A DNA stretch of 64,000 bases, taken from assembly GCF_000426065.1 (NCBI RefSeq), contig NZ_AUEQ01000006.1, positions 186,001 to 250,000 of the forward strand, read 5' to 3'. The notes below the pieces were generated by a model. It was given only the letters and a program-made list of their open reading frames with translations, was not told where the DNA came from and ran no database searches. Origin of the DNA: Mycobacterium sp. URHD0025. Its GTDB lineage: Bacteria; Actinomycetota; Actinomycetes; Mycobacteriales; Mycobacteriaceae. The stretch's first letter is position 1. Every line of letters starts with the position of its first letter. This document shows positions 16,136 to 24,979 of this stretch, one piece after another. Made by a program: the position numbers and the translations under genes.

Positions 16136-17514
16136 ACGCCGCGCCGGCGGGTCGGGGCCGCACGGTGGTCGACACCGCCGCCGCCGTCAGATCGGGGGAG
16201 ACCCCGGCAGTTGACATGGTCGGCGCGGCATTGGACCGGATCGAAGCCCGCGACGGCGCGATCGGCGCATTCGTTCACGTCGACGCCGAGGGCGCGATGG
16301 CCCGGGCCCTCGAGCTGGACCGGTTGGTGTCCCGCGGCGTCGATCCCGGTCCACTGGCCGGGGTTCCCTTGGGCGTCAAGGAACTTCACCCGGTCACCGG
16401 CTGGCCCTTTGCCATGGGCAGTGCGCTCTACGCCGACCGGGTCGCCGACCACACCTGCACATTGGTAACCCGGGCTGTAGCGGCCGGGGCAGTGCCGATC
16501 GGCCTCACCGCCTCACCGGAATTCGGGCGTGCCTCCTACACCGCATCCGAACTGCACGGCGTGACCCGCAATCCGTGGAACCCGCAGCTCACCCCGGGCG
16601 GCTCCAGCGGAGGCTCGGCGGCCGCAGTGGCCGCAGACATGGTGCCGATCGCCACCGGCACCGACGGTGCGGGCTCGCTGCGTATTCCGGCCTCCTACTG
16701 CGCGCTGGTCGGGTTCAAGACCACCTACGGCCTGGTGCCACGCGGCCCCCGGCACCGCGGCGCCGCCGACAACGACCACTACGGCGCGCTGACCCGCACG
16801 GTCCGCGACACCGCCAGGTTCCTGGACTGCGTCTGCGGCATCGACCCCTATGACCGCGGGTCGCTGCCGGCGCCAGGGAGCTTCGAACGCGGTCTGGACG
16901 CAGACCTGCGCGGGTTGCGTGTCGCATTCACCCCGGACCTGGGCAACGCGCCGTGTGACCCGGCGGTGGCCGAGGTAGTCCAGGGGGCTGCCGAGCGGTT
17001 CATCGCCGCGGCCGGCGCGGTGCGCGTGCGCGCCGGGCTGCAGGTGGACCCGGCCTGCGGAGTTGCTTACCGGACCCTGTCGGGGCTCGATGTATACGCC
17101 CAGGTGCGCGACGCGCCAGCGGGTCGGGCCATCCACCCCACGCTGCGCGGATACCTCGATGCCACGTCGCGGGTGGATGCCGACGCGCTCGCTGATGCGC
17201 ACGAGATACGCGCCCGCCTGGTCGCCACCATGGCGGAGGCATTCGAGGGTTTCGATCTGCTGCTCACGCCGGCCACCCAGGTCCCGGCATTCCCCGCCGC
17301 GGGGCCGATGCCCACCGAGATCGCCGGGCAGCCGGTGGACCACTGGGGTGCGCTGGCCATCACCTTCCCGTTCAACCTGACCGGGCACCCAGCCGTCTCG
17401 GTGCCCGCCGGTACCGTGGGCGGTGCGCCGGTCGGTCTGCAGATCGTCGGGCATCGCCACGCCGATGCCCTGGTCTTGGCGGCTGCCGCGCTGGTAGAGG
17501 GCCTCTGCCTCTGA
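16132..17514 (+). CDS. Amidase-signature family amidohydrolase
   Basis: A 460-residue amidase-signature enzyme that hydrolyses a carboxamide to acid and ammonia or amine. The Ser-cisSer-Lys triad is visible: Lys83 in LGVKELH, Ser158 in GGSSGGSAAAVA and Ser182 in TDGAGSLRIPA, with the 24-residue spacing between the two serines that the family shows. GTG start overlaps the permease stop by 4 bp. It closes the accessory island before the ribosomal operon. The pairing with the preceding permease suggests the imported compound is an amide; the exact substrate cannot be read from the sequence. Confidence 0.9.
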   Translation: MNAAPAGRGRTVVDTAAAVRSGETPAVDMVGAALDRIEARDGAIGAFVHVDAEGAMARALELDRLVSRGVDPGPLAGVPLGVKELHPVTGWPFAMGSALYADRVADHTCTLVTRAVAAGAVPIGLTASPEFGRASYTASELHGVTRNPWNPQLTPGGSSGGSAAAVAADMVPIATGTDGAGSLRIPASYCALVGFKTTYGLVPRGPRHRGAADNDHYGALTRTVRDTARFLDCVCGIDPYDRGSLPAPGSFERGLDADLRGLRVAFTPDLGNAPCDPAVAEVVQGAAERFIAAAGAVRVRAGLQVDPACGVAYRTLSGLDVYAQVRDAPAGRAIHPTLRGYLDATSRVDADALADAHEIRARLVATMAEAFEGFDLLLTPATQVPAFPAAGPMPTEIAGQPVDHWGALAITFPFNLTGHPAVSVPAGTVGGAPVGLQIVGHRHADALVLAAAALVEGLCL

Positions 17515-17539
17515 TACCGGGTCGCCGATCTGCCGCGAT

Positions 17540-17568
17540 TTGGCGCATTAGCCGTGCTCACCTAGTAT
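17540..17568 (+). promoter_or_regulatory. Predicted sigma-A-type promoter of the ribosomal operon
   Basis: TTGGCG (17540-17545) and TAGTAT (17563-17568) are separated by 17 nt within the 184-bp gap between the amidase and rplN. This gives rplN its own promoter independent of the island upstream, with a leader of roughly 120 nt. Confidence 0.5.
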
Positions 17569-17698
17569 GTAGGGGTTGCCTTGGGCAGACCTCGGTTGAC
17601 TGCTGTTCTGAGTCAGCCCCGCGTGCCCTTCGGAAACAAAGACCGCGCACGTCCAGGTCGGTATCTGGCGTGCATACAAAACCAGGTCAGGAGATCGA

Positions 17699-18067
17699 GT
17701 GATTCAGCAGGAATCGCGGTTGAAGGTCGCCGACAACACGGGCGCCAAGGAGATCTTGTGCATCCGCGTGCTCGGCGGCTCATCGCGACGCTATGCCGGT
17801 ATCGGCGACATCATCGTCGCGACCGTCAAAGACGCCATCCCGGGCGGCAACGTCAAGCGTGGCGATGTCGTCAAGGCCGTTGTGGTTCGCACCGTCAAGG
17901 AGCGCCGCCGCGCTGACGGCAGCTACATCAAGTTCGACGAGAACGCGGCCGTCATCATCAAGGCCGACAACGACCCCCGCGGTACCCGCATCTTCGGGCC
18001 GGTCGGTCGCGAACTGCGCGAGAAGAAGTTCATGAAGATCGTCTCGCTGGCCCCGGAGGTTTTGTAA
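17699..18067 (+). CDS. rplN: 50S ribosomal protein L14
   Basis: The 122-residue protein is full-length L14, opening with [18 protein letters not shown] and showing the conserved [15 protein letters not shown]. It binds 23S rRNA at the 30S interface. It starts with GTG behind an AGGAG ribosome-binding site. It is the first gene of a ten-gene spc-type operon; in mycobacteria the S10 and spc segments are separated here by non-ribosomal genes. rplX begins at the next base after its stop. Confidence 0.99.
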   Translation: MIQQESRLKVADNTGAKEILCIRVLGGSSRRYAGIGDIIVATVKDAIPGGNVKRGDVVKAVVVRTVKERRRADGSYIKFDENAAVIIKADNDPRGTRIFGPVGRELREKKFMKIVSLAPEVL

Positions 18068-18385
18068 ATGAAGGTCCACAAGGGCGACACCGTGCTGGTG
18101 GTGTCTGGCAAGGACAAGGGCGCGAAGGGCAAGGTCATCGAGGCCTACCCGACCCGCGACAAGGTCCTGGTCGAGGGAGTCAACCGGATCAAGAAGCACA
18201 CCGCGCAGTCTCAGAACGAGCGCGGCGCATCGTCGGGCGGCATCGTGACCCAGGAGGCCGCGATCCACGTGTCCAACGTGATGGTCGTCGACTCCGACGG
18301 CAAGCCGACCCGCGTGGGTTACCGCGTCGATGAGGAGACCGGCAAGAAGGTCCGCATCGCCAAGACCAATGGCAAGGACATCTGA
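18068..18385 (+). CDS. rplX: 50S ribosomal protein L24
   Basis: A 105-residue L24 with an N-terminal KOW motif ([19 protein letters not shown]). L24 initiates 50S assembly by binding the 5' region of 23S rRNA. It directly follows rplN with no gap, and its TGA overlaps the rplE start. Confidence 0.99.
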   Translation: MKVHKGDTVLVVSGKDKGAKGKVIEAYPTRDKVLVEGVNRIKKHTAQSQNERGASSGGIVTQEAAIHVSNVMVVDSDGKPTRVGYRVDEETGKKVRIAKTNGKDI

Positions 18386-18948
18386 TGACTGCACCAGAGA
18401 AGGTTCAGCCCCGGCTGAAGCAGCGCTACCGCGAAGAGATCCGTGAGTCGCTGCAGAAGCAGTTCGAGTTCGACAACGTCATGCAGATCCCGGGTGTCGT
18501 CAAGGTTGTCGTCAACATGGGCGTCGGCGACGCCGCCCGTGACGCCAAGCTGATCAACGGCGCCGTCGCGGACCTGGCCCTGATCACCGGCCAGAAGCCG
18601 GAGATCCGCAAGGCCCGCAAGTCCATCGCACAGTTCAAGCTGCGCGAGGGCATGCCCATCGGTGCCCGCGTGACCCTGCGCGGCGACCGGATGTGGGAAT
18701 TCCTCGACCGGCTGATCTCCATCGCGCTGCCCCGTATCCGCGACTTCCGCGGCCTGAACGCCAAGCAATTCGACGGCACCGGCAACTACACCTTCGGCCT
18801 CAACGAGCAGTCGATGTTCCACGAGATCGACGTGGATTCCATCGACCGTCCCCGCGGCATGGACATCACTGTGGTCACCTCGGCGACCAACGACGACGAA
18901 GGCCGTGCGCTGCTGAAGGCGCTGGGCTTCCCCTTCAAGGAGAACTGA
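18385..18948 (+). CDS. rplE: 50S ribosomal protein L5
   Basis: A 187-residue L5, which binds 5S rRNA and contacts the P-site tRNA and S13. The conserved [18 protein letters not shown] and [19 protein letters not shown] stretches are present. Its ATG shares a base with the rplX stop (TGATG), indicating translational coupling. Confidence 0.99.
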   Translation: MTAPEKVQPRLKQRYREEIRESLQKQFEFDNVMQIPGVVKVVVNMGVGDAARDAKLINGAVADLALITGQKPEIRKARKSIAQFKLREGMPIGARVTLRGDRMWEFLDRLISIALPRIRDFRGLNAKQFDGTGNYTFGLNEQSMFHEIDVDSIDRPRGMDITVVTSATNDDEGRALLKALGFPFKEN

Positions 18949-18952
18949 GCAC

Positions 18953-19138
18953 ATGGCAAAGAAGGCGCTGGTCCACAAGGCCAACAAGAAGCCCAAGTTT
19001 GCGGTTCGCGCGTACACGCGGTGCAACAAGTGCGGTCGCCCGCACTCGGTTTACCGCAAGTTCGGGCTGTGCCGTATCTGCCTGCGCGAGATGGCGCACG
19101 CGGGTGAGCTGCCCGGCGTGCAGAAGTCGAGCTGGTAA
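18953..19138 (+). CDS. rpsZ: 30S ribosomal protein S14, zinc-binding type
   Basis: A 61-residue S14 of the zinc-containing class: the four cysteines lie in CNKC (about residues 24-27) and CRIC (about 40-43). It belongs to the 30S head. Many mycobacteria also keep a zinc-free paralogue elsewhere under zinc repression; only the zinc form is in this window. Four bases separate it from rplE. A 103-nt gap follows before rpsH. Confidence 0.98.
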
Positions 19139-19241
19139 CAGCACGACACGCGCACCGCGCGCAGCAGACCACAGACCCAATCCAACAGGTTGCGGAAGGC
19201 CCTGAAAGGGGAACCGCCGCGAGAAAGGTGAGCCGGTTGTC

Positions 19242-19640
19242 ATGACGATGACTGACCCGATCGCAGACTTTTTGACACGTCTGCGCAACGCCAATTCGGC
19301 GTATCACGACGAGGTGACTCTGCCCCACTCGAAGATCAAGGCGAACATCGCCGAGATCCTCAAGAAAGAGGGCTACATCTCCGATTACCGCACCGAGGAT
19401 GCCCGCGTCGGCAAGTCCCTGGTGGTGTCGCTCAAGTACGGCCCCAGCCGTGAGCGCAGCATCGCCGGCCTGCGTCGCGTGAGCAAGCCCGGTCTGCGGG
19501 TTTACGCAAAGTCCACCAATCTGCCTCGGGTGCTCGGCGGCCTGGGCGTGGCGATCATCTCCACGTCCTCGGGCCTGCTCACCGACCGTCAGGCGGCACG
19601 AAGCGGCGTGGGCGGCGAAGTCCTCGCCTACGTGTGGTGA
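19242..19640 (+). CDS. rpsH: 30S ribosomal protein S8
   Basis: A 132-residue S8 ([16 protein letters not shown], and GGEVLAYVW at the C-terminus), a primary 16S rRNA-binding protein of the central domain. ATG at 19242 is used here; ATG at 19248 is two codons in. In other bacteria S8 represses its own operon by binding the mRNA; the longer 103-nt leader in front of this gene could serve such a role, but I did not identify the S8 target structure. Confidence 0.99.
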   Translation: MTMTDPIADFLTRLRNANSAYHDEVTLPHSKIKANIAEILKKEGYISDYRTEDARVGKSLVVSLKYGPSRERSIAGLRRVSKPGLRVYAKSTNLPRVLGGLGVAIISTSSGLLTDRQAARSGVGGEVLAYVW

Positions 19641-19653
19641 GGGGATAGAAGAC

Positions 19654-20193
19654 ATGTCGCGTATTGGTAAGCAGCCGGTCCTGGTTCCCGCCGGGGTCGA
19701 TGTGACGATTGACGGCCGCAATGTCTCGGTCAAGGGGCCCAAGGGCACCCTGACCCTCGACATCGCCGAGCCGATCACCGTCGAGCGCAACGACGACGGC
19801 GCCATTGTGGTCAGCCGTCCCGATGACGAGCGGCGCAGCCGCTCCCTGCACGGGCTCTCCCGCACCCTGGTGGCCAACCTGGTCACCGGTGTCACCGAGG
19901 GCTACACCCGCAAGATGGAGATCTTCGGCGTCGGCTACCGCGTGCAGCTCAAGGGTTCCAACCTGGAGTTCGCACTCGGTTACAGCCATCCCGTGGTGAT
20001 CGAGGCGCCCGAGGGCATCACGTTCGCCGTCGAGACGCCCACCAAGTTCTCGATCACAGGTATCGACAAGCAGAAGGTCGGTCAGATCTCCGCGGTCATC
20101 CGCCGCCTGCGCCGCCCCGACCCGTACAAGGGCAAGGGCGTGCGTTACGAGGGTGAGCAGATCCGCCGCAAGGTCGGAAAGACAGGTAAGTAA
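19654..20193 (+). CDS. rplF: 50S ribosomal protein L6
   Basis: A 179-residue L6 with the duplicated fold and the C-terminal signature [15 protein letters not shown]. It lies near the sarcin-ricin loop and supports elongation-factor binding. Separated by 13 bp from rpsH and 2 bp from rplR. Confidence 0.99.
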   Translation: MSRIGKQPVLVPAGVDVTIDGRNVSVKGPKGTLTLDIAEPITVERNDDGAIVVSRPDDERRSRSLHGLSRTLVANLVTGVTEGYTRKMEIFGVGYRVQLKGSNLEFALGYSHPVVIEAPEGITFAVETPTKFSITGIDKQKVGQISAVIRRLRRPDPYKGKGVRYEGEQIRRKVGKTGK

Positions 20194-20195
20194 CC

Positions 20196-20609
20196 ATGGC
20201 TAGCAAAACAGAAGCCACGGCAGCGGCGCAGCGTAAGCCGGTGGGGCAGAACATCTCCGAGACCCGTCGTAACTCTCGGCTGCGTCGGCACGCCCGGTTG
20301 CGCAAGAAGGTCTCCGGCACCGCCCAGACCCCGCGCCTGGTGGTCAACCGCTCGGCACGGCACATCCACGTCCAGCTCGTCGACGACCTGGAAGGCGTCA
20401 CTCTGGCGGCTGCCTCGTCGATCGAGCCCGACGTGCGTGCCGTCGAGGGCGACAAGAAGGCGCACAGTGTTCGGGTCGGTCAGCTGATCGCCGAGCGCGC
20501 CAAGGCCGCAGGTGTCGACACCGTCGTGTTCGACCGTGGTGGCTACACCTATGGCGGCCGGATCGCCGCGCTGGCGGACGCCGCGCGCGAGGGCGGGCTG
20601 AAATTCTGA
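20196..20609 (+). CDS. rplR: 50S ribosomal protein L18
   Basis: A 137-residue L18, which brings 5S rRNA into the 50S subunit. The basic N-terminal tail and the ending [16 protein letters not shown] are characteristic. Cotranscribed with rplF and rpsE. Confidence 0.99.
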   Translation: MASKTEATAAAQRKPVGQNISETRRNSRLRRHARLRKKVSGTAQTPRLVVNRSARHIHVQLVDDLEGVTLAAASSIEPDVRAVEGDKKAHSVRVGQLIAERAKAAGVDTVVFDRGGYTYGGRIAALADAAREGGLKF

Positions 20610-20631
20610 TGACTGTCAACGAGAGGATTGC

Positions 20632-21291
20632 ATGATGGCCGAGCAGGCAACTGGTGCCGGCGGCCCGGGCGCTTCCGACAACCGTGGTGGCCGCGGCCGC
20701 CGCGACGACCGCGGTGGCCGTGGTGGCCGCGACAGCGGTGAGAAGAGCAACTACATCGAGCGCGTGGTGTCGATCAACCGCGTCTCCAAGGTGGTCAAGG
20801 GTGGTCGGCGCTTCAGCTTCACCGCGCTGGTCATCGTCGGTGACGGCAAGGGCATGGTCGGCGTCGGCTACGGCAAGGCCAAGGAAGTTCCCGCCGCCAT
20901 TGCCAAGGGCGTCGAGGAGGCTCGCAAGAGCTTCTTCCGGGTTCCGCTGATCGGCGGCACCATCGTCCATCCGGTTCAGGGTGAGGCCGCTGCGGGTGTG
21001 GTGATGCTGCGTCCGGCCAGCCCCGGTACCGGTGTGATCGCCGGCGGTGCGGCTCGCGCGGTGCTGGAGTGCGCCGGCGTGCACGACATCCTGGCCAAGT
21101 CGCTGGGCAGCGACAACGCGATCAACGTGGTGCATGCCACCGTTGCCGCGCTGAAGATGATCCAGCGGCCGGAAGAGGTGGCGGCCCGTCGCGGTCTGCC
21201 CCTCGAGGACGTTGCGCCGGCCGGCATGCTGAAGGCCCGGCGTGAGAGCGAAGCGCTGGCTGCCGCAGCAGCGCGTGAGGGATCGGCATAA
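20632..21291 (+). CDS. rpsE: 30S ribosomal protein S5
   Basis: A 219-residue S5. The core contains [20 protein letters not shown] (RNA-binding loop region), [18 protein letters not shown] and the C-terminal S5 domain. The N-terminus has a Gly/Arg/Asp-rich low-complexity tail (about residues 7-35, [13 protein letters not shown]), as in other mycobacterial S5 proteins. S5 contributes to decoding fidelity. Start is ATG 20632 or 20635. Confidence 0.99.
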   Translation: MMAEQATGAGGPGASDNRGGRGRRDDRGGRGGRDSGEKSNYIERVVSINRVSKVVKGGRRFSFTALVIVGDGKGMVGVGYGKAKEVPAAIAKGVEEARKSFFRVPLIGGTIVHPVQGEAAAGVVMLRPASPGTGVIAGGAARAVLECAGVHDILAKSLGSDNAINVVHATVAALKMIQRPEEVAARRGLPLEDVAPAGMLKARRESEALAAAAAREGSA

Positions 21292-21293
21292 CC

Positions 21294-21479
21294 ATGGCAG
21301 AGCTCAAGATCACCCAGGTGCGCGGAACCATCGGCGCACGTTGGAAGCAGCGCGAAAGCCTGCGGACCCTGGGGCTGAAGAAGATTCGTCAGTCCGTGGT
21401 TCGTGAGGACAACGCGCAGACCCGCGGTCTGATCAAGGCCGTTCATCACCTTATCGAGGTGGAAGAGGTGAAGTCCTGA
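21294..21479 (+). CDS. rpmD: 50S ribosomal protein L30
   Basis: A 61-residue L30 ([20 protein letters not shown]), a small 23S rRNA-binding protein. Two bases separate it from rpsE, and its stop overlaps the rplO start. Confidence 0.98.
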   Translation: MAELKITQVRGTIGARWKQRESLRTLGLKKIRQSVVREDNAQTRGLIKAVHHLIEVEEVKS

Positions 21480-21922
21480 TGTCTGTTATCAAGCTTCACG
21501 ACCTGCGGCCCGCCCCCGGAGAGAAGAAGGCCAAGACCCGCGTCGGTCGTGGTGAGGGCTCCAAGGGTAAGACCGCCGGTCGTGGTACCAAGGGCACCAA
21601 GGCCCGCAAGAACGTCCCCGCGACGTTCGAGGGTGGCCAGATGCCGATCCACATGCGGCTCCCGAAGCTCAAGGGCTTCAAGAACCGCTTCCGTACCGAG
21701 TACGAGGTCGTCAATGTCGGCGACATCGCCAAGGTCTTCCCGCAGGGTGGCACCATCGGTGTCGACGAGCTGGTGGCCAAGGGCCTGGTTCGCAAGAACT
21801 CCCTGGTGAAGGTGCTCGGCGACGGCAAGCTGGCCGTCAAGGTCGACGTGACCGCCAACAAGTTCAGCGGTAGTGCCCGTGAGGCCATCACTGCTGCCGG
21901 CGGTTCGGCCACCGAGCTCTAA
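21479..21922 (+). CDS. rplO: 50S ribosomal protein L15
   Basis: A 147-residue L15 with the Gly/Lys-rich N-terminal extension ([20 protein letters not shown]) that threads into 23S rRNA. It is the last gene of this operon: a strong hairpin follows 12 bp later, so secY, which follows rplO directly in many bacteria, is separately transcribed here about 14 kb away. Confidence 0.99.
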   Translation: MSVIKLHDLRPAPGEKKAKTRVGRGEGSKGKTAGRGTKGTKARKNVPATFEGGQMPIHMRLPKLKGFKNRFRTEYEVVNVGDIAKVFPQGGTIGVDELVAKGLVRKNSLVKVLGDGKLAVKVDVTANKFSGSAREAITAAGGSATEL

Positions 21923-21934
21923 CTTTTTCTGCGC

Positions 21935-21990
21935 GAGCAGACACAAAACTGCCCCAAGACTTCGGTTTTGGGGCAGTTTTGTGTCTGCTC
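21935..21990. terminator. Strong hairpin terminator after rplO
   Basis: A perfect 23-bp inverted repeat (21935-21957 and 21968-21990) with a 10-nt loop lies between rplO and the convergent flavin monooxygenase gene. There is no long U-tract, which is usual for mycobacteria. The position suits bidirectional termination. Confidence 0.85.
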
Positions 21991-21996
21991 GGCAAA

Positions 21997-22932
21997 CTAG
22001 GTGAGGTGCGGAATCACGTCGGCGGCCAATCGCTCCATCTGCTCGCGATCCTCGGTGATCGTCGCGCCCGTGGGATTGAGCAGGATGGTCTGCGCGCCTG
22101 CGTCCAGAACCTCGCGCAGGCCCCGCACCACCTCGTCCGCTGTACCGGCCACCGCCACATCCGCCAGTCCCGGCCGGTCTCCGTAGATCCGCGCCAGGCC
22201 CGCGTCCACCCGCTCTCTGGCGCGGGCGCCGTCGTCGTCGACGATCAGGTACACCCGCTTGCCGATCCGGAATGCGCTCGGGTCCTTGCCCTGTTCGTCG
22301 ATCTCCCGGCGCACCGTGCGCACCGATTCGGCGAAGGCCGCGGTGGTTGAGGAGCCGGCGCCCAGAAATGCGTCACCATGCCTCACGGCCCGGGCCAGTG
22401 CTGCCGGGGCATTGGCTCCGAACCAGATCGGCGGATGCGGACGCTGAACGGGTTTGGGACTGATGGCCAGGTCGTCGACATCGCGGAACCGGCCGTGGAA
22501 GGTGATGCGGGGCTCGTCCGACCAGGCGGCCTTCATCAACTCGAGGCCTTCGGTGAAGCTGGAGACGAAGGTCGAGGGGTCCACCCCGAAGGCCGGGAAC
22601 TGCCGGAAGCCTCCGCCGGGCGCCACGCCGACGTCGAGGCGGCCGTGGCTGAGCCGGTCCGCGGCGGTGATCGCAGAAGCCAGCTGCAGCGGATCGTGCA
22701 GTGAGGTGACGAGGACCGCCACCCCCAACCGCAGCGTCGTGGTGACCGCAGCGGCGTAGGACAGCAGCTCCAGCGGGGCGATCGTCGGTGCCGGTCCCAC
22801 GGTCTGCTCGATCGTCCAACCGCCCTCGAATCCGAGTTCCTCGGCGCGGGCCAGATATGCCTTGAAACCCGCGTCGTCGAAGCCGTCGTGGTCGAGTTGC
22901 GGGAGCGAGATGGAAAACGTCACCCGTATCAC
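21997..22932 (-). CDS. LLM-class flavin-dependent oxidoreductase
   Basis: A 311-residue luciferase-like monooxygenase, (beta/alpha)8 fold, using FMN or F420. Family features: FSISLPQLD at the first strand, LRLGVAVLVTSLHDPLQLAS, LSHGRLDVGVAPGGG and PHPPIWFGANAP. GTG at 22932 is taken as start; GTG at 22923 (MTFSISLPQ) is an alternative three codons in. It is convergent with the ribosomal operon and divergent from sppA. The substrate is unknown. Confidence 0.88.
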   Translation of the reverse strand: MIRVTFSISLPQLDHDGFDDAGFKAYLARAEELGFEGGWTIEQTVGPAPTIAPLELLSYAAAVTTTLRLGVAVLVTSLHDPLQLASAITAADRLSHGRLDVGVAPGGGFRQFPAFGVDPSTFVSSFTEGLELMKAAWSDEPRITFHGRFRDVDDLAISPKPVQRPHPPIWFGANAPAALARAVRHGDAFLGAGSSTTAAFAESVRTVRREIDEQGKDPSAFRIGKRVYLIVDDDGARARERVDAGLARIYGDRPGLADVAVAGTADEVVRGLREVLDAGAQTILLNPTGATITEDREQMERLAADVIPHLT

Positions 22933-23007
22933 GGTACGACGGTGCGCCCGGACCGGACCGATTTCTCGTCGGCGCGCGCAGAATCCACCGATCGGTAGGC
23001 TCGTTCC

Positions 23008-24792
23008 ATGTTCGCCTTTCTCCCACGAATTCCCGGCCAGGACGATCTGAAGACATTGGTCCGGCGCGTTGACACGGCCCGGCACAACGGAGTTCCCAGC
23101 GGGTGCGTACTGGAGTTGGACCTGCAGTCCACACCGGCGGAGACCAGCGGCTTCGATCCGCTGGCCGTGATCGCGGGTGGGGGTCGCCCGCTGCTCCTGC
23201 GGCAGACCGTCGCGGCGATCCACCGCGCCGCCGAGGACGATCGGGTCGCCGGGCTGATTGCACGGGTGCAACTGCCCGCTGCCGCACCGGGCGCCGTGCA
23301 GGAATTGCGCGATGCCATCGCAGCGTTCAGCGACGTCAAGCCCACGTTGGCCTGGGCGGAGACGTACCCGGGCACGCTGTCCTACTACCTGGCATCGGCG
23401 TTTCGCGAGGTGTGGATGCAGCCGTCGGGCTCGGTCGGTCTGGTCGGTTTCGCCACCAACGCGACGTTCCTGCGTGATGCGCTCGACAAGGCGGGTATCG
23501 AGGCACAGTTCGTGGCACGCGGTGAATACAAGTCCGCCGCAAACGTTTTCACCGAGGACCGCTACACCGATGCCCAACGCGAGGCTGACGGCCGCATGAT
23601 CGAGAGCCTGCAGTCGCAGGTGTGGCAGGCCATCGCCGAATCACGGCAACTTCCCGTCGACACGATCAACGCGCTGGCCGACAGAGCCCCGGTGCTGCGC
23701 GACGATGCGGTCACCGCCGGCCTGGTCGACCGGATCGGTTTCCGTGACGAGGCCTATTCGCGGATCGGTGAACTGTCCGGCGGCCCGGTCGAGGCCGGCG
23801 CGGATGCCGACAGTCACCCGGATGCTCTTCCGCGCCTTTACCTTTCGCGTTACGCGCGGACTGCTCCCAAAGTGCCGGTACCGCCGATACCCGGTCGCAA
23901 GGCCAAGCCCACCGTCGCCGTGGTGACCCTGCACGGGCCTATCGTGAGCGGCCGCGGCGGCCCACAGATTCTGCCGTTCGGTGGCTCCAATGCCGGTGGT
24001 GACACGATCGCGGCCGCCCTGCGTGAGGCCGCAGCCGACGACGACGTGTCGGCGATCGTGCTTCGGGTGGACAGCCCCGGCGGCTCGGTCACCGGGTCGG
24101 AAACCATTTGGCGCGAGGTGGTTCGGGCCCGTGAGCGCGGCAAGCCGGTCGTCGCCTCGATGGGTTCGGTCGCGGCGTCGGGCGGTTACTACGTGTCGAT
24201 GGCGGCCGACGAGATCGTGGCCAACGCGGGCACCATCACCGGATCCATCGGCGTGATCACCGGCAAGTTGATATCGCGCGAGCTCAAGGACAAGCTCGGG
24301 GTCGGATCGGATTCCCTGCGTACCAACCCCAATGCCGATGCCTGGTCGTCGAACTCGCCGTTCACCGATGAGCAGCGCGCCCAGATCGAAGCCGAGACCG
24401 ATCTGTGCTACACCGATTTCATCTCGCGGGTGGCCGAGGGCCGCAAACTGTCGGTCGAACAGGTCGACGGTGTGGCCCGGGGACGGATCTGGACCGGGGC
24501 CGACGCCAAGGAGCGCGGTCTCGTCGACGAACTCGGTGGGCTGCGAACCGCGATCATCCGGGCCAAGGTCCTGGCCGGGCTGGAACCCGACACCAAGGTG
24601 CGGGTGCTGAACTACCCGGGCTCCTCCTGGCTGGACATGTTGCGGCCCAAGCCTTCCTCGCAGCCGGCAGCGGCGTCGTTGCCGCAGGCGGTCGGCAGCC
24701 TGCTCGGCCAGTCGGTCGCGGGCGCGCTCGAAAGTGCCGGGCGGACGTTCACCGGGGCCAACGCGCTCTGGCTGGGCGAATACCGATTTTGA
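23008..24792 (+). CDS. sppA: Signal peptide peptidase SppA (protease IV), 67-kDa type
   Basis: A 594-residue double-domain S49 peptidase that degrades signal peptides left in the membrane. The catalytic lysine is in the N-terminal half (ARGEYKSAANVF) and the nucleophilic serine in the C-terminal half (SMGSVAASGGYYVSMAAD), the arrangement of the long bacterial form. No N-terminal TM helix is obvious, so membrane association would be peripheral. The same gene follows rplO in M. tuberculosis, which anchors synteny. A 187-bp gap with a candidate GntR site follows. Confidence 0.95.
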   Translation: MFAFLPRIPGQDDLKTLVRRVDTARHNGVPSGCVLELDLQSTPAETSGFDPLAVIAGGGRPLLLRQTVAAIHRAAEDDRVAGLIARVQLPAAAPGAVQELRDAIAAFSDVKPTLAWAETYPGTLSYYLASAFREVWMQPSGSVGLVGFATNATFLRDALDKAGIEAQFVARGEYKSAANVFTEDRYTDAQREADGRMIESLQSQVWQAIAESRQLPVDTINALADRAPVLRDDAVTAGLVDRIGFRDEAYSRIGELSGGPVEAGADADSHPDALPRLYLSRYARTAPKVPVPPIPGRKAKPTVAVVTLHGPIVSGRGGPQILPFGGSNAGGDTIAAALREAAADDDVSAIVLRVDSPGGSVTGSETIWREVVRARERGKPVVASMGSVAASGGYYVSMAADEIVANAGTITGSIGVITGKLISRELKDKLGVGSDSLRTNPNADAWSSNSPFTDEQRAQIEAETDLCYTDFISRVAEGRKLSVEQVDGVARGRIWTGADAKERGLVDELGGLRTAIIRAKVLAGLEPDTKVRVLNYPGSSWLDMLRPKPSSQPAAASLPQAVGSLLGQSVAGALESAGRTFTGANALWLGEYRF

Positions 24793-24874
24793 CGCAGGAG
24801 ATAATTGCGACAGGGTAACTCCGCGGTGCACAGCCCACAGGGGAGATGTAACGTCAGATCTTGGCAACTGATGA

Positions 24875-24886
24875 ATTGTCGACGAA
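24875..24886. promoter_or_regulatory. Candidate GntR operator upstream of the MHS symporter
   Basis: ATTGT, CG, ACGAA resembles the perfect ATTGT-N2-ACAAT dyad at 28648-28659 in the same island, with two mismatches in the right arm. It lies about 95 bp before the symporter start. Confidence 0.35.
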
Positions 24887-24979
24887 ACGACGGCCTGGCC
24901 CTGCGGTGTTCAACCCAGTCAGAGCAGCCGTAACAGATTGCGCGGCGGGGAACGGTGTCGTCAGACACATGGAGGACTC

